Shown here in pieces: positions 6,819 to 14,330 of a stretch of 64,000 bases of DNA. Position 1 is the first letter of the stretch. Every line of letters starts with the position of its first letter. Source of the stretch: Burkholderia sp. Nafp2/4-1b (GTDB lineage: Bacteria; Pseudomonadota; Gammaproteobacteria; Burkholderiales; Burkholderiaceae); the NCBI RefSeq assembly GCF_003635165.1, contig NZ_ML058624.1, forward strand, positions 62,001 through 126,000. The letters are read 5' to 3'. The notes below the pieces were generated by a model, which saw only the letters and a program-made list of their open reading frames with translations, ran no database searches and was not told where the DNA came from. The position numbers were made by a program, and so were the translations under genes.

Positions 6819-8514
6819 CGCCTTCCCCTTCCGTACAGTTATTGACACAAGTCCGAGTGCTCGCGGCTGCGCCGCTGCGCGACACCACCCGCCATTCATG
6901 CCGCGTCGCCGGAACGAAAATTTCCGTCTCGCGCGAATACGTGACCAAACCATCCGTGATAGTCGCGACGCCGCGCGCGGCGACGCCGTGCGGCACCTTC
7001 GCCGGCACGATGCCGTAGCGGCCTTCGCGCATTTCCGTCGTGCGCTTCACGTACACCATGCGCTGCTCGCCCGCGACGCCGCCCATAGCCCGGCAGAACG
7101 CAGCCCAATCGGCGGGCCGCTCGTCCGTTTTCTGCGCTGCTGCCCACGCGTCGCGGATCGCCGCGGACTCCGCTTCGGTCGGCAGGTCGTCTGCCTTCAC
7201 GCGGCGCAGCTCGCGCCACACGCCGACCGGCGCGCACCCGAACGCCTGAAACTGCCGGATGCCCCATTGCGCGGCCCACGTCTCGACGCGCTGCGACGGC
7301 GTGATTTCCAGATCGCCCAACAGGTCGGGCACGACCGTGAAGCCCTCTTGGGTCTTGTGCTCGCCTACCGCGTGACCGTCGATGTTCTTGCTGATGTATT
7401 TCGCGATGTAGCCGACTGCTGATCCCTTCGCGCTGTCTATCCGCTCGAACTGCACGCGCCGCACCCGGGCCCCGCGCTCGTCGCCCGAATCCTTCAGACC
7501 GTGCGCGCGCATTACCGCGCAGAACCGGTCGACGTTGTTCGAGAAAACGAGCCCGTGCCAGTGCGGCGTCGCGTCGTGGTGCGGCTCGGCCACGCGCATG
7601 CCGAAGAACGTCACGCCCTCGCGGTTCAGCTGCGCGCGGATCCGCGCCCACGTCTTGCGCAGGTACGCTTGCGCGTCGCGCGGCGTGAGTGCCGGGTCAT
7701 AGCGCTTGTTCGGGATGCAGCGCGTGCCGCCCGCCAGCTGGCGCACGGCGTGGAAGCGGCTCGGGCAGGTCAGCGTGAACATCACGCCGGCAAACTTCGC
7801 CTCGCTCGCCAGCTCTTCGCAACCGCGCAGGCGCGTGAACAGCTCGCCGCGCTTGATCGCCTTGTTGGACACCGACTTGTCCGACAGCTCCGCGAGCGTG
7901 AAGCGATGGCCGTCCTGATTCTCGAGCGTGACCGCTTCGAGCGTGGCGCGGTTGCGCCGGTTCTGCGCGACACGGCGCCGCACGGCGTCGCCGCTCGCGT
8001 AGCAGTCCGCGCCGTAGTGGACGAACCGCAGGCGAATGTTGGACGCTTCGGCGCCGCGCGCGTGCGTCGTGCGCAGCTGGCGCCGCCACCACAATTCGCA
8101 CATGGCGCGCGCGACGACGCCCTCAGGCGTCTCCGCTTCAGGCATCGCGACGCCGTACGCGTCACACGTCACGCGCGCGAGCACCAGCGCGTCGGCCGTC
8201 GTCAGGCCGATCATGCGGAACTGCGCTTCTGCCGCGATGCGCCGCGCCTTCTCGACAATCTCGCCGTCCGCCGCGTCCGGCCGCACCGCGCGCGTTTGCG
8301 GCGCATGCTCGGCCTCGAACGCTTCGAGCGCGGCGCGCGCGGCGCCGACGTCGAACATGTGCGACGCACTGCGCCCGGCCGCCGAGCGCCGGCCAGCCGC
8401 GAGCGCGTCGCGCATGGCCGCGCCATACCAGCGCAACGGCACGCGCGTTTTCAGCCCGTGCGCGACCGGCAGCGCTTCGACGGACGCTTTCGCGTCGACG
8501 GCATAGACCCACAT
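6712..8514 (-). CDS. Rolling-circle replication initiator, superfamily I (GPA-type) Rep
   Basis: The protein has 600 aa, close to PM2 P12 (about 630). Motif I is FTLTCPSRFH (246-255). Motif II is the HUH metal site HWH (318-320). Motif III carries the paired catalytic tyrosines Y369 and Y373 in YIAKYISKN. The downstream stretch QFQAFGCAPVGVWRELRRV (421-439) is typical of the phage P2 gpA / phiX174 gpA group. Two tyrosines allow repeated nicking and joining during rolling-circle replication. The start at 8514 was chosen because its ATGA overlaps the upstream 86-aa gene. The replication origin nick site usually lies in or near rep but was not located. Confidence 0.92.
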   Translation of the reverse strand: MWVYAVDAKASVEALPVAHGLKTRVPLRWYGAAMRDALAAGRRSAAGRSASHMFDVGAARAALEAFEAEHAPQTRAVRPDAADGEIVEKARRIAAEAQFRMIGLTTADALVLARVTCDAYGVAMPEAETPEGVVARAMCELWWRRQLRTTHARGAEASNIRLRFVHYGADCYASGDAVRRRVAQNRRNRATLEAVTLENQDGHRFTLAELSDKSVSNKAIKRGELFTRLRGCEELASEAKFAGVMFTLTCPSRFHAVRQLAGGTRCIPNKRYDPALTPRDAQAYLRKTWARIRAQLNREGVTFFGMRVAEPHHDATPHWHGLVFSNNVDRFCAVMRAHGLKDSGDERGARVRRVQFERIDSAKGSAVGYIAKYISKNIDGHAVGEHKTQEGFTVVPDLLGDLEITPSQRVETWAAQWGIRQFQAFGCAPVGVWRELRRVKADDLPTEAESAAIRDAWAAAQKTDERPADWAAFCRAMGGVAGEQRMVYVKRTTEMREGRYGIVPAKVPHGVAARGVATITDGLVTYSRETEIFVPATRHEWRVVSRSGAAASTRTCVNNCTEGEGDEVRRAREFDHRIGYRGSERGGGGTAPHVRRAVDV

Positions 8515-8774
8515 CAGCCGATCACCCGCGCGACTGCCGCTTGATACGCGTCCGGCGCAATGGCGCCCGACGCTGCACGCTCGCCGCGTTGAGGAAAGCG
8601 CGCGCGCAGTTGCCCCACCAGCTGACGGCATAGCGCCGAGCCCACTTCCGACGCGCGACCGCCGGGGCGCGGAACTCGCGCCGGCCGGAACGATTGATGT
8701 GTGTCACCCGCATAGCCCAAGTCTCCATCTTCAATGCGGTAGCCGATATCCTCGAACGCCGCCGAGCCGCTCAT
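8514..8774 (-). CDS. 86-aa phage hypothetical protein upstream of rep
   Basis: The start at 8774 forms an ATGA with the zinc-finger gene and its stop forms one with rep, which defines the frame. The N-terminus is acidic (AAFEDIGYRIEDGDLGYAGD), the middle is basic and Gly/Pro-rich, and the C-terminus is a short helix. No motif is recognised. The tight coupling with rep suggests a DNA-replication helper. Confidence 0.6.
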   Translation of the reverse strand: MSGSAAFEDIGYRIEDGDLGYAGDTHQSFRPARVPRPGGRASEVGSALCRQLVGQLRARFPQRGERAASGAIAPDAYQAAVARVIG

Positions 8775-9025
8775 GCCTCGCCCTCGATCTTCCGTGCCGA
8801 CGTCGTATGCACGACGCGTCGCGTCTGCGTCACGACGAACGATTTCCCGCATCCACGCGGTTCGACCCATGCGAGGCCGCCCATTGCCGAATGACCCGGC
8901 GTGCGCGTGCAGGTCTGCACCCACTGCCCCACTGAATCCATCAGCGTGACCCGCACACCGCAATACGGGCATTCGACGCTCGGCTCGACGTGAGCCGAAT
9001 GCAACAACGTTTCGCCGCCAGCCAT
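8771..9025 (-). CDS. Ogr/Delta-like zinc-finger protein of the phage
   Basis: The protein has 84 aa. The cysteine pattern CPYC (residues about 19-22), a single Cys at about 38 (QTCTRT) and CGKSF near 58-62 follows the layout of the Ogr/Delta family, CPxC...C...C-x3-F. Those small proteins activate late promoters in P2-like phages through RNA polymerase alpha. The C-terminus is basic (RRVVHTTSARK). Start and stop both form ATGA overlaps with neighbours. If the family match holds, it would be the late-gene activator of this virus. Similarity is to the pattern only. Confidence 0.6.
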   Translation of the reverse strand: MAGGETLLHSAHVEPSVECPYCGVRVTLMDSVGQWVQTCTRTPGHSAMGGLAWVEPRGCGKSFVVTQTRRVVHTTSARKIEGEA

Positions 9026-9129
9026 CACGCACCCCACGCTCTGCGTTGCATCCACGAAATGCCGCGATCGACGCACCACGCGCCCGCGATCGCCATCGAC
9101 CAGCACACCAGCCATTCACCCGCGTTCAT
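9025..9129 (-). CDS. 34-aa phage membrane peptide
   Basis: The gene is defined by ATGA overlaps at both ends (9127-9131 and 9023-9027). The product has one hydrophobic stretch rich in Trp (WLVCWSMAIAGAWCV, about residues 6-20) and a basic C-terminus (MQRRAW). It is probably a single-pass inner-membrane or virion-membrane peptide. The upstream extension of the frame is non-coding in character. Confidence 0.55.
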   Translation of the reverse strand: MNAGEWLVCWSMAIAGAWCVDRGISWMQRRAWGA

Positions 9130-9278
9130 CAGTACCCCCGAACAAGGCGACGCAGCAGCGCGTCCGAGATCGTCACCGCCGACAGGCGATGACCCGGCAA
9201 ACGGATTTGCACATCGGTTACGACGAAATGCCCCTCGCGCCACGCTATTGCCGCCGACGCGTGATTGGTCTTTTTCAT
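9129..9278 (-). CDS. 49-aa phage hypothetical protein
   Basis: The ATG at 9278 overlaps the stop of the preceding small frame, and the stop at 9129 overlaps the next start, in keeping with the operon pattern. The product (MKKTNHASAAIAWREG...) has strand-like segments (HFVVTDVQIRL) and ends with a basic helix (ALLRRLVRGY). No motif is recognised. It lies in the early region of the phage operon. Confidence 0.55.
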   Translation of the reverse strand: MKKTNHASAAIAWREGHFVVTDVQIRLPGHRLSAVTISDALLRRLVRGY

Positions 9279-9478
9279 TGGTGTTTGGCCCCGATTAACG
9301 AGACGATCCGGCCGTGCATGCGAACGCACGCCGGGCAAGGCTTACAGGCGAATTGAAAGGGGATGTTGTCGTGCAGAAAGCACGACCGGCGCCGGAGAAA
9401 CCGGGCCGCAGAGGCAAAGCGGGAAGTCCAGACAGGGCGCGCCCGAGCGGCTACGCGGACAGGTGATAGCGCCGCCAA
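9275..9478 (-). CDS. Probable first gene of the phage operon, small Cys-rich protein
   Basis: This frame ends in an ATGA overlap with the 49-aa gene, which is the main reason to believe it. The convincing part is the C-terminus, FACKPCPACVRMHGRIVSLIG, where three cysteines spaced C-x2-C-x2-C suggest a metal knuckle. The frame is open to a TTG at 9478, but no Shine-Dalgarno fits that start and the true start is probably further in. The 5' boundary is therefore an upper limit. Confidence 0.4.
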   Translation of the reverse strand: MAALSPVRVAARARPVWTSRFASAARFLRRRSCFLHDNIPFQFACKPCPACVRMHGRIVSLIGAKHQ

Positions 9479-9494
9479 CGTTGCATGTGCAACG
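9479..9494. promoter_or_regulatory. Palindrome at the head of the phage operon, candidate operator
   Basis: CGTTGCA-TG-TGCAACG is a perfect inverted repeat with 7-bp arms and a 2-bp spacer. It lies immediately upstream of the first possible start of the leftward operon, where a repressor operator would be expected. No repressor gene was identified in the visible part of the prophage. Confidence 0.45.
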
Positions 9495-9830
9495 AGTAGA
9501 CACTTTCATAATTATCAACCTGAGCGATGTAGGTCCCAAGTTCAGATGTCGCGTTTCCGCTAAATAAAAATGTCGTGTTTTGGCCTGTAGGTTGATCGTC
9601 TGCACCCTTGGGAGCGCCGGCGATGAACGCGACTGGGACGATCACCATGACGATGCGTGAAGTGGATCGGCTGAAGGTAATCCAGGCCGTGGTGGATTTG
9701 GGCTTGAAGCCTGGGCGTGCAGCCGCAGATCGAACGGCTAGTGATTCGGTACCGGGAATCTGGTTGCTCACCCGTACCCGATGCTCGACAGATCAATCGT
9801 GCGCCCTCAACGTCTTCCTTCCTGGAACCT
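9495..9830 (+). pseudogene. Decayed insertion-sequence transposase (N-terminal remnant) at the prophage edge
   Basis: From the ATG at 9623 a reading frame matches the beginning of transposases with MTMREVDRLKVIQAVVDLGLKPG, the N-terminal winged region seen in ISNCY-type and related elements. Near 9716 the frame breaks. About 20 bases seem lost, and the next recognisable residues, QIERLVIRYRE, are in another frame (about 9722-9760). Nothing of the catalytic domain follows. The sequence 9546-9590 contains a near-direct repeat (ATGTCGCGTTT / ATGTCGTGTTT) that could be part of the IS end. The remnant marks the right boundary of the prophage region. Confidence 0.6.
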
Positions 9831-10886
9831 TCAAGCAGCTAATGCCGGCGATGATTCATCCGTGACATCCGGGTTGAAACGGGTCATGCAGTTCAGGTCA
9901 AGTGCGCGTATCTGCTCGGTCATGAAGTCGACGAAGATGCGAATGCGTGTTGGCAGATGTTGCCGACTGAGATAGCAGATATAGTGGCCGCGATCTTCCG
10001 GCAAATACTTCGCTAGCGCGACGACGAGCTCGTTCGATGCAAGGTGGTCGCGAATCTGATAGCCCGCCATCTGCGCGACACCCGCTCCGCGTAGAACCGC
10101 CTGCAACACCAGATCCGCGTCATTGAACGTGAGGCGGGACGTCGGCAAGTACTTTTGTACTCGGCCGTCGACGTTGAATTCCCATTCGAAGATGCGGCCG
10201 CTCGCGAATCGGAAGTTGATGCACTCGTGCCGGTCGAGATCCGCCAGACTCTTCGGGAGCCCGTGCCTCGCCACGTACGATGGTGCTGCGCAAAGCGCCA
10301 TCTGCATCGGAATCAGTTGCCGCGCAATGATGCTGGAGTCCTCGATGCGGCCATTTCGAAACGCCACGTCGATCCGTTCCGACACCAGGTCGATCGGCCG
10401 GTCGTCGAGCAGGAGGTCGAAGACGACGTCGGGGTATGCCCGCGCAAACGTTTCCAGCAACGGCGCAACGATTTTCCGGCCAAACCCCACCGCCGAGCTG
10501 ATACGGATCAGGCCGCGCGGCGGCCCCTGCCGCAGTTCCAGCATGTCGTTCATGGCCTCGACGATTTGCGCGACGCCCTGATGGCAGTTCTCGAAGAATC
10601 GCTGGCCTTCGCTCGTCAGCTCGGTCGTGCGCGTGGTCCGCTGGAACAGCCGCGTACGTAACTGCGCTTCGAGCTTCTGGACATTCCGGCTCACGGCTGG
10701 GCGTCCGACGCCGAGCCGTTCGGCGGCCTTGGTAAAGCTTCCCTCGCTCGCCACTGCAACGAAGGCAAGGATGCCTGCATAGCTTGCACCGAAGCTCGCG
10801 GATAGCGCATCGGCGCGACTGGTCAGGGCGCGACAAACACCGTGCTCCGAAGGTTCCGAATGAATCATTTCCGCTTCCTCAGACAT
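9831..10886 (-). CDS. LysR-family transcriptional regulator
   Basis: The protein is 351 aa from the ATG at 10886, which has GGAG 9 nt upstream. The winged helix-turn-helix occupies about residues 35-95 (FVAVASEGSFTKAAERLGVGRPAVSRNVQKLEAQL). The substrate-binding domain follows (RGLIRISSAVGFGRKIVAPLL onwards). It is in the CrgA/AaeR-like group that often controls a nearby oxidoreductase. It lies 64 bp downstream of the NmrA-like gene on the same strand, which is its likely partner. N- and C-terminal extensions are longer than usual. Confidence 0.85.
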   Translation of the reverse strand: MSEEAEMIHSEPSEHGVCRALTSRADALSASFGASYAGILAFVAVASEGSFTKAAERLGVGRPAVSRNVQKLEAQLRTRLFQRTTRTTELTSEGQRFFENCHQGVAQIVEAMNDMLELRQGPPRGLIRISSAVGFGRKIVAPLLETFARAYPDVVFDLLLDDRPIDLVSERIDVAFRNGRIEDSSIIARQLIPMQMALCAAPSYVARHGLPKSLADLDRHECINFRFASGRIFEWEFNVDGRVQKYLPTSRLTFNDADLVLQAVLRGAGVAQMAGYQIRDHLASNELVVALAKYLPEDRGHYICYLSRQHLPTRIRIFVDFMTEQIRALDLNCMTRFNPDVTDESSPALAA

Positions 10887-10950
10887 GTCGCTCACTCCGA
10901 TTGCCCGTTGTCGGCGTGCGCCGGCGAACCGCTGCACAGAAGAACGCGAA

Positions 10951-11694
10951 TCAGCTTCTTGCGAGCCACTGGTCGAGACCGATGCGGCCGAGTCGCGCAC
11001 TCCCGAGCGGCACCAGCGATTTCTCCTCGACGCGGCCGCCGTAGTAACGGGCGTCGCGATCGGTCACCACCGTACGCGTATCGCCGACCGATTTCAGATA
11101 CCGCGCGACGACCTCCGCGAACGGCGCGCGATCCGGGCCCGCGATCTCGACCGTGCCGTTTCGCGGCGCGGCGAGCGCGATCTGCGCGACGAGCGCCGAC
11201 ACGTCTTCCGCAGCGATCGGCTGAAACAGGCCGTCGCCGATGCGGACCGTGCCGTCTACCGTGCCGGCATCCGCGATGCCGCCGATGAATTCCATGAATT
11301 GCGTCGCGCGAACGATGGTGTACGGAACGCCCGCCGCTTCGATCGCCTGTTCCTGCGCGACCTTTGCTGCGAAATAGCCGTTCGCCGGCATGCGGTCGCA
11401 GCCGACGATCGACAACGCGACATGGTGGCGCACGCCGGCGGCCACTTCCGCCTTGCCGAGATTGCGTGCTGACGTGCGGAAGAAGTCCAGCACCGCCTGC
11501 GGCTCCCATGACGGCGCATTCGCCACGTCCACGACGACGTCCGCGCCCGCCAATGCGTCAGCCAGGCCTTCGCCCGTGATGATATTGACGCCGGTGCTCG
11601 GCGAGGCAGCCAGCGCATGATGGCCGGCTTCGCCGAGCAGCGCGACGACACGCGAGCCGATCAGGCCCGAACCACCGATGACAACGATCTTCAT
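10951..11694 (-). CDS. NmrA-like / atypical SDR NAD(P)-binding protein
   Basis: The protein is 247 aa, starting at the ATG at 11694 with GGGAG upstream (a GTG one codon earlier is possible). The dinucleotide loop is GGSGLIG at about residues 8-14. YFAAKVAQEQ in the middle keeps the YxxxK pair. VPYTIVRATQF (about 125-135) is the signature of NmrA/HSCARG-type atypical SDRs. Such proteins act as redox sensors or quinone/NADPH oxidoreductases, and the substrate here is unknown. It is first in a two-gene minus-strand unit with the LysR gene, and divergent from the MocR regulator. Confidence 0.85.
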   Translation of the reverse strand: MKIVVIGGSGLIGSRVVALLGEAGHHALAASPSTGVNIITGEGLADALAGADVVVDVANAPSWEPQAVLDFFRTSARNLGKAEVAAGVRHHVALSIVGCDRMPANGYFAAKVAQEQAIEAAGVPYTIVRATQFMEFIGGIADAGTVDGTVRIGDGLFQPIAAEDVSALVAQIALAAPRNGTVEIAGPDRAPFAEVVARYLKSVGDTRTVVTDRDARYYGGRVEEKSLVPLGSARLGRIGLDQWLARS

Positions 11695-11899
11695 CACAAA
11701 ATCTCCCGACGAATGGATTGCATTGGACTGCGAGGGGTACGCGACGCCGTCGGATCCGTTGAAAGGCGGTCATGACCGTCGCATGGCGTGCCGCAATTGT
11801 GGAAGAATCATGTCCTATCCATAAGTGCCAAGAATCGTCGATCGGACTGGTCCATACCGCCTCTGCGCCTGTCCTGTTCGCGCCACCCGAGAGACCGTG

Positions 11900-13399
11900 A
11901 TGTCTGCGCAGACGCCCCCGCTGTCCATCGAAATCGACCGGCAACACCAGTTGCCCGTCTATCTGCAGATTTGCGAGCGGTTCAAGGCCGCGATCGCCGC
12001 CGGTCATCTGCGCCCCGGCGATCGCGTGCCCGCGCTGCGCGGCTTGGCGACGCAACTGAATACGGCGCGCGGCACGGTTGAGCAGGCCTACACGGTCCTG
12101 GTCGACGAGGGCTATCTGCAAATGCGCGGCGCGGCAGGCACGTTCGTCTCGCCGTCCCTGCCGGTCTCGCTGAGGCAGCCGCCGCCCGCCCCCGCCGAAC
12201 ACGCCGACGCGCAACGTGCGTCAGTCGGATCGAACGACACTCCGCCGCCACGCCGAGCGCAGCCGATCGCCGTCGCGCTGAGCGGCGAGCCGCGCCCGCT
12301 GCAACCCGGGCTCCCGGCGCTCGACGCATTTCCGCGCAAGGTCTGGCACCGGCTCGTGTCGCAGCGCGCGCGCAGCAGCGAACGCGCACTGCTCGGCTAC
12401 CCGAATCCGGCCGGTTACCGGCCGCTGCGCGAACACATCGCCACCTACCTGACGCTGTCGCGCGGCGTCACCTGCGTGCCGGAACAGGTGTTCGTCACCG
12501 GCGGCTACCGCGCCACGCTGGAACTCATACTGCGCAGCCTCGCACGGGCGGACGAGCGCGTGTGGTTCGAGGATCCCGGCTATCTGCTCGCACGCGGGTT
12601 CCTGTCCGAGACCGGCGTACAACTCGTCCCCGTGCCGGTGGACGCCGACGGGATCGACGTCGAACGCGGCATGCAGCTGGACGCGCAGGCACGCTTCGCG
12701 GTGGTGACGCCGTCGCATCAGAGCCCGCTCGGGCATACGCTGTCGCTGCCCCGCCGCATCGCGCTGCTCGACTGGGCCGAAAAAATGTCGGGGTGGATCG
12801 TCGAGGACGACTACGACAGCGAGTTTCGCTATCTCGGCCGCCCGCTGCCCGCGTTGAAGAGTCTCGACCGGCGCGATCGCGTGATCTATTGCAGTACCTT
12901 CAGCAAGGCGATGTACCCCGGTTTGCGGCTCGCCTACGCGGTCGTGCCGGAGCGCGCCGTGGAGCGCGTCGAACGCGTGGCGTGCAGCATGAATGCCGGG
13001 TCACCGCCGCTCCTGCAGGCGGCGCTGGCCGATTTCATCGAACAGGGGCACTTTGCCCGCCATCTGAAGCGCATGCGTGCGCTGTATGGCGAGCGCCGCA
13101 TGCTGATCGTGCATGCATTGCGTCAGGCGTTCCGCGAGCGGCTGATCGTCGAATTGCCGGTGGGCGGCATCCAGTTCGCGGTGCGATTCACCGACGGGCC
13201 CGATGGGCCGGTCGACGACGTCGCCGTCGCCGCACGCGCGCGCGACGCCGGACTCGCGGTCGTGCCGCTGTCGATCTGGTATACGAACAGCCACACGCAG
13301 CTCACGCCGCGCGGCCTCGTCATCGGGTTCGCGAACATCGTCGACGCGGACGAAGCGCAGCGTCACGCGACAACGCTGCGCGCGTGCGTCGGCCGCTGA
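11900..13399 (+). CDS. MocR/PdxR-family regulator (GntR wHTH plus aminotransferase fold)
   Basis: The protein has 499 aa. The GntR-type winged helix spans about residues 15-85 (LPVYLQICERFKAAIAAGHLRPGDRVPALRGLA). A linker leads to a fold-type I aminotransferase domain (130-490). WFEDPGY and VEDDYDSEFRY are conserved family motifs. The PLP Schiff-base lysine is in CSTFSKAMYPGLRLAY. These proteins usually sense PLP or an amino-acid/PLP adduct and control a divergent gene, here the NmrA-like/LysR unit 205 bp away. The start was placed at 11900, just before the HTH. An upstream in-frame ATG lacks a sensible sequence. Confidence 0.9.
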   Translation: MSAQTPPLSIEIDRQHQLPVYLQICERFKAAIAAGHLRPGDRVPALRGLATQLNTARGTVEQAYTVLVDEGYLQMRGAAGTFVSPSLPVSLRQPPPAPAEHADAQRASVGSNDTPPPRRAQPIAVALSGEPRPLQPGLPALDAFPRKVWHRLVSQRARSSERALLGYPNPAGYRPLREHIATYLTLSRGVTCVPEQVFVTGGYRATLELILRSLARADERVWFEDPGYLLARGFLSETGVQLVPVPVDADGIDVERGMQLDAQARFAVVTPSHQSPLGHTLSLPRRIALLDWAEKMSGWIVEDDYDSEFRYLGRPLPALKSLDRRDRVIYCSTFSKAMYPGLRLAYAVVPERAVERVERVACSMNAGSPPLLQAALADFIEQGHFARHLKRMRALYGERRMLIVHALRQAFRERLIVELPVGGIQFAVRFTDGPDGPVDDVAVAARARDAGLAVVPLSIWYTNSHTQLTPRGLVIGFANIVDADEAQRHATTLRACVGR

Positions 13400-13708
13400 C
13401 GCGCGGGCCGCAGCCGGTTGGGTGTCACAGTCCTGCGTCACGGCCCCGATTGGTGTCCGACGAGAAACATTGAATCGCCCGCGACGGCCATACCGTCGCA
13501 CGGTGCGCTCCGCTAGCATGAGGGCGCCCTTCTCCATGGACGAACCTGGATTCGGGCTGCCCCGGAAGATTGCCGCGCTCCGCATACGATCGTTCGCTCT
13601 ACCTGTTCGTGAAGACGCCATCTGCCCGGGCCGTGCAGCCCCCTTTGCAACACGCTTCGACAAATGAACGACCGGGAATCGAAGCGTCGCTGAACTCGAG
13701 CACGCATC
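13400..13708. other. Intergenic region, no gene recognised
   Basis: This 309-bp stretch between the MocR and Ohr genes shows no reading frame with convincing protein character, and no hairpin terminator with a U-tract was found. It presumably holds the promoter of the Ohr gene at 13709. Confidence 0.5.
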
Positions 13709-14209
13709 ATGAATGACAACAAGCTGCAGGCCCCTCCGCTCTCCCTCCTCGACAGGTATCGGGGTCGGGATTTCCAGCCACTCTATACGACAAGCGTCAC
13801 CGTGTCCGGTGGCGAGACGGGACACGGCCGCGCATCCGGCGTCGTGCGCTCGGACGACGGGAACCTCGCCGTCGATCTGCGCCTGCCCACCGAGTTGGGC
13901 GGCGCCGGCAATGGGACCAACCCCGAGCAATTGTTCGCGGCGGGCTTCGCCGCGTGCTTTCATGGTGCGCTGAACCTGCTCGAGCAACGCGCCGGCATGG
14001 AACCAGCCGACACGGTCGTGGAGGTGCGGGTTTCGTTTGGCCGCGATCCGATGGACGGCGGCCATGCATTGCTCGTCGACGTCCGCGTCCGGATGCCCGG
14101 CGTCGAACAAGACATCGCGGAAGAACTGGTTCGAGCCGCGGAGCGCCTGTGCCCGTACGCAAAGATGGCCAGACAAGCCACCGTCAATGTCGTGACTGTC
14201 GTTGATTGA
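13709..14209 (+). CDS. Ohr/OsmC-family organic hydroperoxide reductase
   Basis: The protein has 166 aa, with an N-terminal extension of about 20 residues compared with ordinary Ohr (about 140 aa). The redox cysteines are present: the peroxidatic one in FAACFHGAL and the resolving one in RLCPYAKMARQ. GNGTNPEQLFAAG is the family fingerprint. Ohr reduces organic hydroperoxides using lipoylated dihydrolipoamide carriers. No copy of the GCATGCGAT-N3-ATCGCATGC operator found at the second ohr was seen upstream, so it is probably regulated differently. A fragment of a third ohr lies at 15562-15657. Confidence 0.9.
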   Translation: MNDNKLQAPPLSLLDRYRGRDFQPLYTTSVTVSGGETGHGRASGVVRSDDGNLAVDLRLPTELGGAGNGTNPEQLFAAGFAACFHGALNLLEQRAGMEPADTVVEVRVSFGRDPMDGGHALLVDVRVRMPGVEQDIAEELVRAAERLCPYAKMARQATVNVVTVVD

Positions 14210-14330
14210 CGCGACGCCCGTCGGGCGGTAGCGGCACCTGTCCGCTGAAGACCTTCGTTCGTGCTTTGTCGCGCGTGGCCGCTGCGCCGTGCATTCGGGG
14301 ACGCGCCGAGTCCTCGATGAGGCAAATGAA

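Larger units (their letters stand above)
1..9494 (-). mobile_element. Tailless double-jelly-roll prophage (corticovirus/FLiP-like), left end outside the window
   Basis: A leftward block of about 18 tightly packed genes carries the full hallmark set of small tailless icosahedral viruses: an HUH rolling-circle Rep (6712-8514), an FtsK/HerA-type packaging ATPase (4772-5422), a P2-type DJR major capsid protein (3442-4284), a string of small single-membrane-segment proteins, a probable vertex protein and a spike. No tail, terminase, portal or head-maturation gene is present. The pairing of GPA-type Rep with a P2-type capsid is known from PM2 (Corticoviridae) and, in ssDNA form, from FLiP (Finnlakeviridae). 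No integrase lies in the visible part. The right edge falls somewhere between about 9,280 and 9,620, where a decayed transposase begins. Whether the element is active cannot be told because its left end is missing. Confidence 0.88.

Noticed and set aside
9340..9600. Possible XerCD dif site at the prophage edge
   Set aside because: No 28-bp core similar to known dif sequences was found. Only weak AT-rich similarity exists near 9500-9520.
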